Assembly: GCA_948567375.1 (NCBI GenBank)
Contig: OX419756.1
Location: 63,156,552-63,220,551 of the forward strand
Reading direction: 5' to 3'
DNA from: Lunularia cruciata
Lineage: Eukaryota; Streptophyta; Marchantiopsida; Lunulariales; Lunulariaceae
DNA: 64,000 nt
Notes under the pieces: generated by a model
The model's input: only the letters and a program-made list of their open reading frames with translations
What the model was told of the DNA's origin: nothing
The model's database searches: none
Part shown: piece after piece, positions 33,080 through 45,234 of the stretch
Numbering within the stretch: the first letter of the stretch is position 1
How the letters are laid out: each line of letters opens with the position of its first letter
Program-made: the position numbers and the translations under genes

Positions 33080-33248
33080 CCTATAGCTAGTTCATTCTTT
33101 ATATGGTATAGATTGCAAACATGCGACTAACGATGGAGCTCTATAGCACATGGCCTCTTGATTTTTGCCCATTAGAGGGTATACCATATACTTAGAGTAG
33201 ATGGCTATCTTGAGTTAGAGGGACCTAACTGCCAGCTAGGGGGGCAAT
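33080..33248 (+). other. M1 3' untranslated segment and polypurine tract
   Basis: No gene. The segment is matched by M2 (62973-63140, minus), so it belongs to the element. It ends with AGCTAGGGGGGCAAT, the polypurine tract, immediately before the LTR. Confidence 0.75.
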
Positions 33249-33932
33249 TGTGGTACTTTAGAGTCTATGTATGACTTATGTGTGAGTTGTGCTTCTATAG
33301 TGTATGATGTTGACAGTGATGTATCTTGTGTAGCGATGTATATACGCACAACGATTGTCACGTCATTTGTAGTGCCGCATCTAGATGCTCGGACACTGGA
33401 GTTCTAATGATAGTAGTTAGAGTTATTTCAACAGTTTCTCAGAGACTACTTTCCGATGGTCAGATATCGTGTTTGGGGTACTGACTTCACGGTAAGGCCC
33501 ACCATCACTTTGGGGCCTACCGTCACTTTGCACCATTTGCATTGTCAAGTGTGCCGTCAGTGGGACCGTTAGGGTTTCAGAGCTAGCTTGAGTCCATGGG
33601 GTATAGTTTTGAAGTGAGCTCCAGAGAGCTCACTTCTTTGATGTTGAGCCTTCAAGTTCTTGGCTATGGTGGACAGAGGCCGACAAGCGTCACCTGGATT
33701 CTCTATGCTTGAGTGGGTGTGGCTTGACTGAAATCAGTGCCTAGTTGTTGGCAATTTATAAAGTGACAGATCAAGTACTGATCTGAGTTGAGTTGAGTTG
33801 AGTTGAGAGTGGTAAGCAATCTGATTATTGTGGCACTTTAGAGTCTATGTATGACTTATGTGTGGTTGTGCTTCTATAGTGTATGATGCTGACAACGATG
33901 TATGTTGTGTAGCAATATATATACACACGACA
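33249..33932 (+). repeat. M1 3' LTR, with ~104 bp direct repeats at both its ends
   Basis: It starts TGTGGTACTTTAG after the polypurine tract and ends CACACGACA before B1 gag. The first ~104 bp (33249-33352) recur at its end (33829-33932): both begin TGTGG(T/C)ACTTTAGAGTC and contain TTCTATAGTGTATGATG. M2's LTR has the same arrangement. A short (GAGTT)n run lies at 33783-33806. Confidence 0.8.
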
Positions 33933-35640
33933 ATGAAGAAGATGTGGAGGTCTTTGTGAGAGACTTCAAGAGAGCTTGCATAGCAAACAATAAGAGGAGG
34001 AAGAATGAGTGGGCCTCATTATTACCTGATTTCTCTGAGGATGCAACACTTACATGGTATGAGTCAGAATACCAAAAAAAAGAGGAGAGATGGGAAAGAA
34101 GAGTCTTGGGAGAGTTTGACTTCAACACTCATTGAGAAATTTCTTCTAAATGAGAGTTATGAGAGATTGATGAGAGAGGTAACCTTTCTCAAATAAGGAG
34201 ATGGAGAGAAAGTGAGAGTTTATGTGGAAAGAGTGGAAAAGTTAGAGTCCAGATTTTGCATAGTGTTGAGGAAGGGTGGGGATGATGTGGAGAATAATAT
34301 GATTGCCATAGGGGCCATGCTCACCAAGAATTTTGTGGGAGGATTGAGACCACAAATGAGAAGCAAAGTGAGATATGAGAAACCTTCTTCCAAGGTTGAA
34401 GCTTTCAAGATTGTAATTTGTATGGAGGAGAGTTTGGGAAGAGATGAGAGTGATTTGGTGGTGAAGGAGGTTGTGCATCCTCCTAAAGGCTACAAGTATG
34501 GTGGAACTTCTGATACTTTGGTGGCAAGGGTTGCACCACAAGTAGTAGTTACTCCTGTTCTTGCACCTCCACCAAAGGATCCGCTTCAAACCATCACTAA
34601 ACTACTTGCACATCTCAAGATCAATGTAGTGCAACTATGGGAGAACAGAGAGGTGGATCAAAATGTGGGGAGAGGGCCTAGGTTTATGGAAGTTATCCAT
34701 AAAGAGGAGGCCAACCAACCAATAATTCTAATGAGAGAAATTGTTTTGGTTGTGGAGGAAGAGGTCACATCCAAAGGAATTGCCCAAATTTCACTTACCA
34801 TGGAAGAAGGGGTTATGAAGGAGCCAATAGAGGGAAAGAAGGAGGTAGTGAAACCCAAGTGGCTCCTAATCCAAACAAAGGTAAGGAGATAGCATCTATT
34901 GATGGGGTTGAGAGCAAGTATGAGAAGGGAGAGTGCTCAAACACCAAGAGTCTTAATTTGGAGCTTTTGGCACAAGAGAAGAAGAGAGCTCATTTTGCAA
35001 AGGATGTGCATTCTTCTCAAGGATTTACTCCTAGCCAAGATACTCCTATGCCTACTAGGAGCACTCGCCCAAGCACTTCAACACCATCAACAACAAAGAC
35101 TTCAAGGAAGAAGTTGGGGATGGAAGACTTCTTGATCTCAAAGCAACAATGGAACTACAATGTCTTGGAGAATGTTGGTAGTCACAAGGCTACCATCACA
35201 GTGGACCAATTGATTGCTTTAAATCCTCCTTTGAGAAAGGAGCTTAAAGGTGGTTTCAGTTCTACAAGGAGCAAGAGGAAGAAGAAGGAAAAAGCTCTAG
35301 TATCAATAGGGGTGGTGGATGCCAAACCAACACCATAGGAGGCTTGTGAATATGCCTCCAAGATTGATGTGAGAGTGAATGGTCGCAATATCAAGGATGC
35401 ATTGGTTGATGGAGGATCAACAATGAATGTCATGTCAGAAAGGATGATGAAGAATTTGGGTATGATACACTCAAGACCTTCAACATTTGTGGTGAACATG
35501 GCAAACAAAGAACAAGTTCAACCTGTAGGGGTGATGGACAAGGTGGTAGTTTCAGCTATGGGAGTGCAAAATCTCATGACTTTCCAAGTCTTGAAGGATT
35601 CAAGCTATGACTTACTTCAAGGGAGGCCATGGTTGAGGGC
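33933..35640 (+). pseudogene. gag: B1 gag and protease
   Basis: Gag: DVEVFVRDFKRACIANNKRR, then AMLTKNFVGGLRPQ at about 34310 and a Pro-rich APPPKDPLQTI. One intact zinc knuckle, CFGCGGRGHIQRNC (about 34740-34785), is in the frame next to the long open one. A basic linker with KKLGMEDFLISKQQW follows. The protease active site reads ALVDGGSTMNVMS (about 35400), with Gly for the usual Ser of DSG. The frame is cut inside GRPWLRA by B2. Frameshifts lie near 34120 and 34680, and a stop at 35336. Confidence 0.8.
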
Positions 35641-36150
35641 TATGAGCCGTCGTGTCTCTCACTCAAGATGAACCTCTAATGGCTATTATGGTAGTGCACC
35701 ATGGACTAAGAAGACAAGGAACACCAAATCCATCATACTCCTCCAAGGCTAACACTTCAAGACTCAAGATATTGCTCATTAGAGAACTCAATGAGAGAGA
35801 TAGTTGCAAATGAAAGGATGATGAGTACCTCCTCACCCCTTGTTTATATACTTGTGAAATAGTTACGTACCAAAGTTACTAATTATCGTAGTAACTCAAG
35901 TTACTAGACTAAAAGTCAAGTAAAGTCAAAAAGTAGAAAGGAATATCCATTCATATGGGCATATTCCACTAGCATGTGATCTTATCTTGACCCAACCACT
36001 AAGTCAAGGATTCCTTCACATGGGCTATCCTTGGACTAAAGAAGAATCCAAAACAAAAGGCTTGCGAGCCCCAAAGTTCTCAACTCTTTTCTCAAAGCCA
36101 AACACCTAGGAATAATACCAAGTCAACACAATAGAATCCAAAATAGTGGT

Positions 36151-37943
36151 TGTGACAACTCGGCAATATCACTTTTGCGGTAATCGGGTAAGTAAAGTTC
36201 ATTCCCGCAGAGATACAAGTCAGAAATGTCCAAATACAAAGTCAAAGTAACAATTTAGTTCTTCTTGAGTTCTTCTTTAGTCTCTCAAGTAGAAACCACA
36301 CCCAAAAGAGAGTAACAAGCACTGATTTGCAGCCTTGTCACAAATTAACACTCCGTAATCACAACTCCATCAAATCTTTCCAAACAATCTTGATTGTGAT
36401 GATTTAGGCTCTCCCAAAAATGGCACTTCACTGCAAAATGACTTTGCCTCAGAATAGTGTTCCACCCCTCTACTGAAGGCACAACTTCCTCAATCAAAAT
36501 TGCTTCACATCAACCTCGCACTGCACTCACAAATGCAGAGGTTGCGGAATCCAACATCCAACAAGCACTCTAACTTGCACTTCAAATTTCTCCAAACACT
36601 CACAAACATAGACACGAAGTTGATACTCGGAATCAAGCTCAAGCGACGAGCACTGCTTCACATCACTTTGCTTTATCTATTCTCAAAAATAATGAGCACT
36701 AAACAACATTTGAATGCAAATGCCACTCTTTAGTAGTGAATCAATCGATAGTTCTAACAACTATACCGTTCTACAACAACTGTTCTAACCTATAGATCCG
36801 AAATAACAATGCACCTCTTCATATTTGCCTCTTCAAATCTCAAATCTGTTACTACTCCGATCCGATGTCTACTTCTTCTTCGGCTTTCAAACCCAAACCC
36901 AAAGTTATCTTACTTCCTACTACTCTGTCCTCGGGTTTCACAACTCCTAATTCCTCCACTAATTCTAACATTTCTCCTTCTTGATATGAAATTCCTATCA
37001 CAATTAAGTCTTCTAAATCTATATCTCCCGACCCACTCTTCTCTAATGTGTCAAATGTCAAATCCGAAGACACTTGCATTTCTATCTCTCTTACTTCAGG
37101 TTTAACTACTATCAATTCCTTTACTAATTCTATTGTGTCATCATCAAGAATTGTAATTGAAAGCATGGGTACACTATCTACACCTTCAATTTGTAACCCA
37201 CTTTCCACTAATCACTCAAGTAACTCACCCAAAGACACTTACTATCTGATCTTGCACTTCGGATTTATTCACTACGACTACTTCTCCTTCAATTCATGTT
37301 CCATCTTCAATCAGAACTGAAATTGAAGTCATGTGTATCCTAACTATCTTCTTTTCCTACTCTAACTTCCAATAATCCCTTTGGCAAAACTCACTAAGTC
37401 ACCTTCATTGCATTTCGAGGTCTGGTTATCTTGGATTTAGTCATCTTGAAGCAAAGTCTTTAGACCCAAAGTCATGTAAACTTGAAGTACAAAGTCCGAA
37501 GTACGAAGTCACATTGACCCAAAGAACCTCAACCCGAAGTACATCTACTCTCAAAACTTCAAATGCTTGTAACTTCTTCTCCAGACCTCTAAACTTTGCA
37601 ATTTTGGTGGCAATGAAAAGCCCTGAACAAGACGCTTCCAACGAGATATAGCACGCTTGATTTGGAATTGTCATCATTGAGATATGGTCCCTGCAAGAAT
37701 CCTGACCTGTAACCTCCCTTCCTCCTTCGGCGTCTGATCCGAGTTTTTCCTCCTCTGACACGAAGTAAACTTCTTTCGGTTTGATCCAGTCTGAGTCATT
37801 CTTCCTCTTACATGAAGTCAAATTCCTCATGTTTGATCAAAACACCGGTTTGCACTCATTTCTTCTCCATTTGCTTTCAATTTGATTTCAGCAAGTCATT
37901 TCTTCTTCAAAACTCATCCAAAATGAAAAATGTGGGTACCACA
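36151..37943 (-). mobile_element. Solo L LTR, type 2 (short), reversed
   Basis: 1793 bp, from TGTGACAACTCGGC to GGGTACCACA, flanked by GTGGT at 36146-36150 and 37944-37948. The last ~800 bp match type 1; the 5' half is different and lacks the N-terminal and coiled-coil parts of the LTR-borne gene. Confidence 0.93.
36852..37208 (-). pseudogene. C-terminal remnant of the LTR-borne gene (type 2 LTR)
   Basis: 118 open codons equal to the tail of the long LTR protein: VSSDLTFDTLEKSGSGD, YQEGEMLELVEELG and the final EVDIGSE. The same short piece is kept at 47160-47474 and 56560-56856. Function unknown. It may simply be what a large deletion left over. Confidence 0.6.
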
Positions 37944-38173
37944 GTGGTGCTCATCTTTTTCACCTCCTCTAAAGTAGGGTCCCTTCTATCTTAGCTATGA
38001 CTAACTCTAGCTAATCATGATTAATGTAGAACCATCCTTTATCTCTATATAAACAATATCTCTCAAGTACTTGTAATACCAAGCTAAATATCACAATATC
38101 ACACACATGCACAAATAGGTGTACATTTAACCCCAGACTAAGTTTTCACTTTGTCATCAAAGTGAAGGTCTCT

Positions 38174-41100
38174 CTACCTTCTATGGTACATCTTCAACTT
38201 ATCATGGTTAATCCTATCAAAGTGTCTTCCTCCCAACTCCTTGAGATCATAGGTGTAATTGCCCCACACCTTCTCCACTTTGAAAGGTCCAAAGTACTTA
38301 GGAAAAAACTTCTTTTTCACTCTCTTGAATCGAATGGAATCAAACAACATTACCCAATCACCTTCTTTGAAAGGCTCCACCTTCTTCTTGCCTTACCTCT
38401 TGTCATAACTCTCCTTTTGTTTCCTTTGCGCTTGCTCCACTCAAACCATAGCAACTACTCTTGCCTCTTCCAACTCCATGAGTTGATCCTTCTTTGACTT
38501 CTCTGCATCACCTCCTTGTGTTTTCTTCAATCTCCTATGAGTGCTTTGGAAGGTAGGAAGATCAAAGTGAATAGGTAAGGTAGAATCAATACCATATACC
38601 AATTGAAATGGAGAATATCTAGTGGAAGTCTTCATGGTTGTCCTATACTCCCACAAATTGCACAAATCCTCTTGTCCTAATGATGTTTAGCCCTCTCCAT
38701 TTTTGCATCTTTGACCAACATCATGCACAAGGTCTAATTGGTTCTCTCTGCCAAGCCATTGGAATTTGGCTTATAAGATGTAGTTACTCTATGTGTGATA
38801 GAGAAATATCATAGCATTGCTATAGTGATGCTTCCTGTAAACTCTCCTCCTCTATCAGAAACCAACTCCAAAGGGCATCCGAACCTAGTGGTAATGTGTT
38901 CATAAATAAATCTACCCACTTCATCTTCATTTTTGTCCTTCAATGGTCTAGCATCAACCCACTTGGTAAGGTAATCAATAACTACCACAATGTACCGATC
39001 TTTCCTTAGGGTTCTATTGAGAGGACCTACAAAATCAATTCCTCACTTCTCAAAAGGTCCTAGCAATGGAATTGATCTAAGTGGTGGAGTGGAAGTAGAC
39101 TTTCTAGCAAAAGCTTGAAAAACATGTTAAGTTTTGTAATAATCAAGACAATCCTTGAAAATCCCTTTCCAATAGTAACCTGCATCTAGAATCTTGAAAG
39201 CATCCACCTTTCCTGCAAAGTGTCCTCCACATACTAAACATTCATGAAACTCCTTTATGAGTAGGATAGACTCTTCCTTATCCACTGATCTTTGAAGAAG
39301 ACCATCTGCTCCTTGGTGAAAAAGAATATCTTCCACCATTGTGTAAGGTTTAGATCTTGCTACAAGGGCCTTCCTCTCCCTAGCATGCATCCCTTTTGGA
39401 TAGTTACCTCTTGTCACAAAATCCACAATCTCCTTGTACTCCATTAGAACCTATTGAGTGATTGAGATTGTCATGAGCTCCTCATCCGGAAAGGAATCAT
39501 CCACTGGCTCATCTTCATCATGATCATAGGTCCTAGATAACAAATCAGCATTTACATGTTTCTTTCCTGGCCTATCCTCAATGGTATAGTCATACTCACA
39601 CAAGAGTATCATTCACCTTGCTAGTCTTCTTTGAACATTAGGCTTGTTGAAGATGTACTTCAAAGCCTTGTGATCTATGACAATGGTGGCTTTCCCTCCA
39701 ATCAAGTAGTGTCTAAACTTCTTGAGACCAAAAATCATTGCAAACCCTTCTCTCTCCGTGATAGAGTAGTTCTTCTCTATTGAAACCATCTGCCTACTAG
39801 CATAAGCTATTAGATGATCATGCCCATCTTGGTCTAATTGACAGAGTGCATCCTATAGCTACATTAGAAGCATCAATGTAGATGATGAAAGGCTTACTCC
39901 GATCAGGTTTAGCAAGAATTGGAGCTACAACAAGGGATTGCTTGAGCTCCTCAAAAGCTTTGAGAGCCTCGTTGTCCTCCAAAATCACCATGTAATCTAC
40001 ACACTTCTTCATGTAGATGGTCAATGCATAAGCCTTGTTGGAAAATGAGAAGATGAACCTCCTGTAGTATCCAACCATCCCCAAGAATTTGCATAACTTT
40101 GTCAAGCTTGAAGGGAATGGAAGGTCTGAGATTTTCCTCACCTTCTCAAGAACAACTGCTATTCCATCTTTGGAGATGATGTGCCCCAAAAGTAGACCTT
40201 CTTTACATCCAAAAATGCACTTCTCTTGGTTGAGTGATGCATTTGTCTCATCCAAGCATTGCAAGACCTTGATTGGGTGCTCAAAGTGCCCTCCCTTGCT
40301 CCCATAGATACAAAAGTCATCAATGAAGTCTCTCACAAATTTCCCAATGAAAGGTTCAAATACCTTGTTCATGAACCATTGGAATGTGGTTGGAGCATTG
40401 CAAAGCCCAAAAGCATGACCTTGAAAGCATAAGTTCCCCAAGGTGTGGTGAATGTGGTGAGTTGTTGATGCTCTGGTGCAATCTTGATTTGGTTATATCC
40501 ATTTTAACCATCTCCAAAACTGTACCTCTCATGACCTGCAACCTCCTCCAAGATCTCATCAATGAATGGCAATGGGTAGTAGTCCTTCTTGGTAACAGCA
40601 TTGAGCTTCTTGTAATCCATACATACTCGAAGCTTGCCATTCTTTTTCTTCACAATGACAATTAGAGACACCCACTCTGAATTCTCTACCTCAAAGACAA
40701 ATCCGGCCTCCTTGAGCTTATCAATCTCCTCCTTCACAACCAAAGATATTGGTGGGCTAATGCAACATTGCTTTTAGCCGATTGGTCTTGCATGTGACTC
40801 CACCTCTATCTTGTGCTCCTCCAAGGTGACTTCCTTCAAATCCTTATAACTAAAAGCAAACACATGGATGAACTTGTGGAAAATCTCCTCAAATCTCACG
40901 TTCTCCTCCTTGGTAACATTTGGACAATACTTGAGGGTAGATAACCTTCTCTCTACCTCCTCAAGTGTCAATGGTCATTTATCTGGGTCCTTCAAAACCT
41001 CTTGCTTAGGTGCAAAATCCATAGCACACAAGGGATACACATCTGAATCAGATTCAGATTCTCCTCCATGGAAGTCTCCTCTTCCATGCTTATGTCCATA

Positions 41101-41736
41101 CCTGAAGCTCCTTCTTTAGAATCTGATTCCCAATAATCAGAAGATGGTGTATCTGAATGTGAAGTGTTGGTGGTGTTAGTCACAACAACTGTGACTCTAT
41201 GGTTTGATGCCCCAAACCTCAAGTACCCTTTGTGCCATCCATCAGTTGTGCATGCTACTCTCAACCATTGCCTCCCAAGAAGTAAGTCATAGCTTGAATC
41301 CTTCAAGACTTGGAAAGTCATGAGATTTTGAACTCCCATAACTATCACTTTATCCATCACCCCTACTAGTCAAACTTGTTGCTTGTTTGCCATGCTCACC
41401 ACAAATGTTGAAGGTCTTGAGGGTATCATACCCAACTTCTTCATCAACCTTTCAGACATGGCATTTACTGTTGATCCTCCACCAACCAATGCATCCTTGA
41501 TGTTGTGACCAATCACTCACATCAATCTTGGAGGCATATTCACAAGCCTCCCATGGTGTTGGCTTGGCATCCACCACCCCCATTGATATTGGAGCTTTTG
41601 CCTTCTTCTTCCTCTTGCTCCTTGTAGAACTCAAACCACCTCTAAGCTCCTTTCTCAAGGTAGGGTTCAAAGCAATGAATTGGCCCACTGTGATGTTAGC
41701 CTTGTGACTACCAACATCCTCCAACACATTGTAGTT
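38174..41736 (-). pseudogene. pol: B2 protease, RT, RNase H, integrase
   Basis: Protease near 41470 reads ALVGGGSTVNAMS, with the catalytic Asp changed to Gly. LLLGRQWLRVACTTDGWHKG follows at 41290-41230. RT: KEAGFVFEVENSEWVS, VCMDYKKLNAVTKKDYYPLP, FGLCNAPTTFQWFM and the catalytic FIDDFCIYG (about 40745-40315). The RT end and RNase H (YYRRFIFSFSNKAYAL, YIDASNVAIGC, then TDHKPLKYIFNKP) reach about 39600. Integrase: HQGADGLLQRSVDKEE ... CGGHFAGKVDAFKILDAGYYW (39340-39170), a damaged core, and the C-terminal MLFDSIRFKRVKKKFFPKYF ending YHRR at 38174. Several stops and shifts. Confidence 0.85.
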
Positions 41737-41739
41737 CCA

Positions 41740-43010
41740 TTATTGCTTTGAAATCAAGAAATCCTCCATCCCCAACTTCTTCCTTGGAGTCTTTGTTGTT
41801 GATGGTATTGAGGTACAAGTGCTCCTAGTAGACATAAGAGTATCCTTGCTTGGAGTAAATCCTTGAGAAGAGTGAACATCCTCTGCAAAACGAGCTCTCT
41901 TGTTCTCTTGTGCCAAAAGCTCCAAATTAAGACTCTTGGAGTTTGAGCACTCTCTCTTCTCATACTTACTCTCAACCACATCTATGGATGTTATCCCCTT
42001 ACCTTTGTTTGAATTAGGAGCCACTTGGGTTTCAATACCTCCTTCTTTCTCTCTATTGGCTCCTTCATAACCCCTTCTTCCATGGTAAGTGGAATTTGGG
42101 CAATTCCTTTGGATATGGCCTCTTCTTCCACAACCAAAATGATTTCTATCATTGAAATTGTTGGCTGGTTGGCCTTCTCTATATGGATATTTTCCATAAC
42201 TCCTAGGCCCTCTCCCTACATTCTGATCCACCTCTCTCTTCTCCCATAGTTGCACCACATTGATCTTGAGATCCGCAAGTTGTTCTGTGATGGTTTGAAG
42301 TGGATCCTTTGGTGGAGGTGCAAGAACGGGAGCAACTACTACTTGTGGTGCAACCCTTGCCACCAAAGTATCAGAATTTCCACCATAATTGTAACCTTGA
42401 GGAGGATTCACAACCTCCTTCACTACCAAATCACTCTCATCCCCTTCCAAACTCTCCTCCATACGAATTGCGATCTTGATAGCTTCAACCTTCAAAGAAG
42501 GTTTCACATATCTCACCTTGCTTCTAATTTTTGGTCTCAACCCTCCTACAAAATTCTTGGTGAGCATGGCCCTTATGCCAATCATAGTAGTCTCCACATC
42601 ATCCCCACCCTTCCTCAACACTATGCGAAATCTAGACTCTAACTTTTCTACTCTTTCCACATAGATTCTCATTTTCTCTCCATCTCCTTGTTTGAGAAAG
42701 GTTACCTCTCTCATCAATCTCTCATAACTCTCATCTGGGAGAAAGTTCTCAATGAGTGCTGAAGTCAAACTCTCCCAAGACTATTCTTCCCCATCTCTCC
42801 TCTCTCTCTTTTGGTATTCTGACTCATACAATGTAAGTGCAACATCCTCAAAGAAATCAGGTTATAATGAGGCCCACTCATTCTTCCTCCTCTCATTGTT
42901 TCCTATGCAAGCTCTCTTGAAATCTCTCACAAAGGCTTCCACATCTTCTCCATCCTTTTCAAAGAAACCAGAAGTTTCCTCATCTTAATCTCTCACTATC
43001 ATTCTTTCTA
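41740..43010 (-). pseudogene. gag: B2 gag
   Basis: 342 open codons (42768-41740) after a damaged start: EDVEAFVRDFKRAC (about 42960), LIENFLPDESYERLMREVTF, GGLRPKIRSKVRYVKP and a zinc knuckle HFGCGRRGHIQRNC with His for the first Cys. It ends KKLGMEDFLISKQ, as B1 does. The start codon is uncertain. Confidence 0.82.
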
Positions 43011-43210
43011 TCAAATTCTTTTTTCTTTTCTCTTACTCTATAACTAATAGAGTATGTACATGACTAACACCATTTGAGAGTAATCCACCCTAGGGAACAC
43101 AAAAGGCTCAGGTTGCTCCAAGATTTCTATAGCAACATCAAATCCTAGAGTGCATATTAATCAAACCCTCATGGATAGTTTATCCATAAGTTGAAAGATT
43201 ATCTCCATCA

Positions 43211-43630
43211 CTAATCTTGAGAACTAGCTGATGAAGGTGGTAGTATTTTTGTAGTTGTTCTAAGACTCTCTCCAAGATCCTTCACCAAAGTTTCCAAAAG
43301 TGCTTTTACTCCACTACACTCATGTCCTTTTGGAAGTCCTTCAACTCCACAAACCTCACACAACTCCTTGGTCTTAGATCTTCTCCCTCCCAATCTTGGT
43401 GAAGAAGGTCCAACATACAAACCCAAGTCAAGTAAGCCTCTCCTTTCCCTCAATCTCTTGCTATCAAAGGTCAATGGACATTAACTTGACTTATGTCCCC
43501 TCTCTCCATGTAAAAAGCACTAAGACTCACTCTTTCCTCCAAGTGGCATAGGTTTTTGGATCCTCTCAACACTCTCTTCAAATTCTATTGTAAACTCTCT
43601 TTTCCTCAAATCCACCCCTACAATCACCTC
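43211..43630 (-). pseudogene. B2 Cys/His-rich frame upstream of gag
   Basis: Between primer site and gag one frame is open except for two stops, with a possible knuckle CFLHGERGHKSSxCP (about 43535-43490, TAG at x) and a second cluster CEVCGVEGLPKGHEC (about 43360-43315). I do not recognise it. It could be an extra ORF ahead of gag, as in Ogre-type elements, or the true N-terminus of gag. Confidence 0.4.
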
Positions 43631-44544
43631 AAAACCTTAGGGAACCTTGCATAGTTTCAATTTTCCACTCTTGATGATCTTCCATGTTCCCAAGATGAAT
43701 CTAAACACTCAAACATGCTTTTTGTTGCTCTCAAACTCCTCATGCATGAGATCTCAACTCTGCAGAATTGACACTTTCTCACAATTTCACTCAAATATCT
43801 GAACTATTATGCAAAAATCCTTTGAAATTATGCACACTTAATCAAAACTCTAGGATGTCCCTCCCTGCAAAATTTAAGATCTTTTGACTTAGCCATTTGG
43901 CCTAGACATCTTTCTATTCAGCACACATTTTTCAAATTTGGTCTGAAAACCACCCCTCTCACTTTAAAAACTCATAATTCCCTGCTTAAGAATGACCTCT
44001 CTCTAATTTTTGTGTCAGAAGGTAGGATATAACATAATCAATTTTCTCAGAAGGTTTCACTACAATCCAATGAAAATTAAATAAATGGAAGACTCTGTAC
44101 AATTTTCCAAAGAGCATGCAGTTGCGGGAGTAGTTTACCCTATCAACTTTCAAAAATTCTAGCCCAATGCGCATAATAGTTATCATAATAATTCCAATTG
44201 TGATAACTGAAAAGTAACCCAAGCTATCATGTGTAGAAATTTCAAGTTCATATCTCAAACTTGAGATTTTGCCCAAAATCAACTTAATTCCCAAAATCTA
44301 CAATCCACCTCACACAATCTCTCCAATCCTCTCATGTGTATAAGATGTACAAAATCACTTCAAAGAAATCAAAATGAACTACAAGGTATACAAATGGATC
44401 TTGGTTCTCTAACATAAGTTCAGCCCTCTCCTCTCCTAATGTTATGTCCACGTGAGCTCTCATAGCCTCCTTCTACCTACTGTAGAATTGAACACGGAAC
44501 ATTATCTTGTCTTCTAGAGAGGTCCCGGCAATAGAACCAAAAAT
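43631..44544 (-). other. B2 leader and primer binding site
   Basis: About 900 AT-rich bases with no convincing coding signal. At the LTR edge (44541-44519, minus) the sequence TTTTTGGTTCTATTGCCGGG is a decayed TTTTTGGCGCCGTTGCCGGG-type primer site, close to that of L1. Confidence 0.6.
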
Positions 44545-45234
44545 GTGAGCCGGCCTATCTCTCACTCAAGATGAACCTCTGATAGCTATTATGGTAGCGC
44601 ACCATGGACTAAGAAGACAAGGAACACCAACTCCATCATACTCCTCCAAGGCTAACACTTCAAGACTCAAGATATTGCTCATTAGAAAACTCAATGAGAG
44701 AGAGATAGTTGCAAATGAAAGGATGATGAGTACCTTGTCACCCCTTTTTTATATACTTGTGAAATAGTTACTTACCAAAGTTACTAATTACCACAGTACC
44801 TCAAGTTACTAGACTAAAAGTCAAGTAAAGTAAAAAAGTAGAAAGGTATATCCATTCATATGGGCATATTCCACTAGCATGTGATCTTATCTTGACCCAG
44901 CCACTAAGTCAAGGATTCCTTCACATGGGCTATCCTTGGACTAAAGAAGAATCCAAAACAAAAAGGCTTGCGGGCCCAAGAGTTCTCTACTCTTTCTTCA
45001 AAGCCAAACACCTAGGAATAATACCAAGTCAACACAATAGAATCCAAAATAGTGGTGTTCATCTTTTCCACCTCCTCTTAAGTAAAGTCCCTTCTATCTT
45101 AGCTATGACTAACTCTAGCTAACCATGACTAATGTAGAACCATCCTTTATCTCTATATAAACAATATCTCTCAAGTACTTGTAATACCAAGCTAAATATC
45201 ACAATACCACATACATGCACAAATGGGTGTTATA
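44545..45234 (-). repeat. B2 5' LTR
   Basis: 690 bp, TGTGAGCCGG to GGTGTTATA as written. It pairs with 35641-38125 and with the B1 LTR at 53922-54612. A TATATAAAC-like box (about 45155-45165) is the likely promoter. Confidence 0.92.

Larger units (their letters stand above)
270..33932 (+). mobile_element. M1: Ty3/gypsy element with DNA methyltransferase and PHD finger, interrupted twice
   Basis: The element reads gag, aspartic protease, DNMT3-like methyltransferase, reverse transcriptase, RNase H, integrase, PHD finger, polypurine tract and 3' LTR. Its 5' LTR and the start of gag lie left of the window. Two later insertions split it: L1 at 4695-26886 (TTTAT on both sides) cuts the RT just after the catalytic YIDD, and a solo L LTR at 27659-31434 (AGTAG on both sides) cuts between RNase H and integrase. 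Without them the coding part is about 7.1 kb. Stops are mostly explained by C-to-T change. The right edge lies inside the gag of B1, so M1 probably inserted into B1. Confidence 0.9.
35641..38125 (-). repeat. B2 3' LTR, split by a short solo L LTR
   Basis: As written it runs TATGAGCC ... to GGTGTACA; the first bases are TATGAGCC where the other LTR has TGTGAGCC. Without the insertion at 36151-37943 and one target copy it is about 687 bp. The polypurine tract (minus strand GTCTGGGGTTAAA) is at 38126-38138. Confidence 0.88.
35641..45234 (-). mobile_element. B2: complete family B element, opposite to B1
   Basis: Two LTRs (35641-38125, interrupted; 44545-45234) frame a minus-strand element with primer site, leader, gag, protease, RT, RNase H and integrase. 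It is inserted in B1 at the same coding position B2 itself has at about 41255. The flanks AGGGC (35636-35640) and AGAGC (sharing the last A of the LTR at 45234) form an imperfect target duplication. Net length without the nested LTR is about 7.8 kb. Confidence 0.9.

Noticed and set aside
33783-33806. (GAGTT)n run as a telomere-like repeat
   Set aside because: Only four to five units, within an M LTR; not a plant telomere unit and no array.
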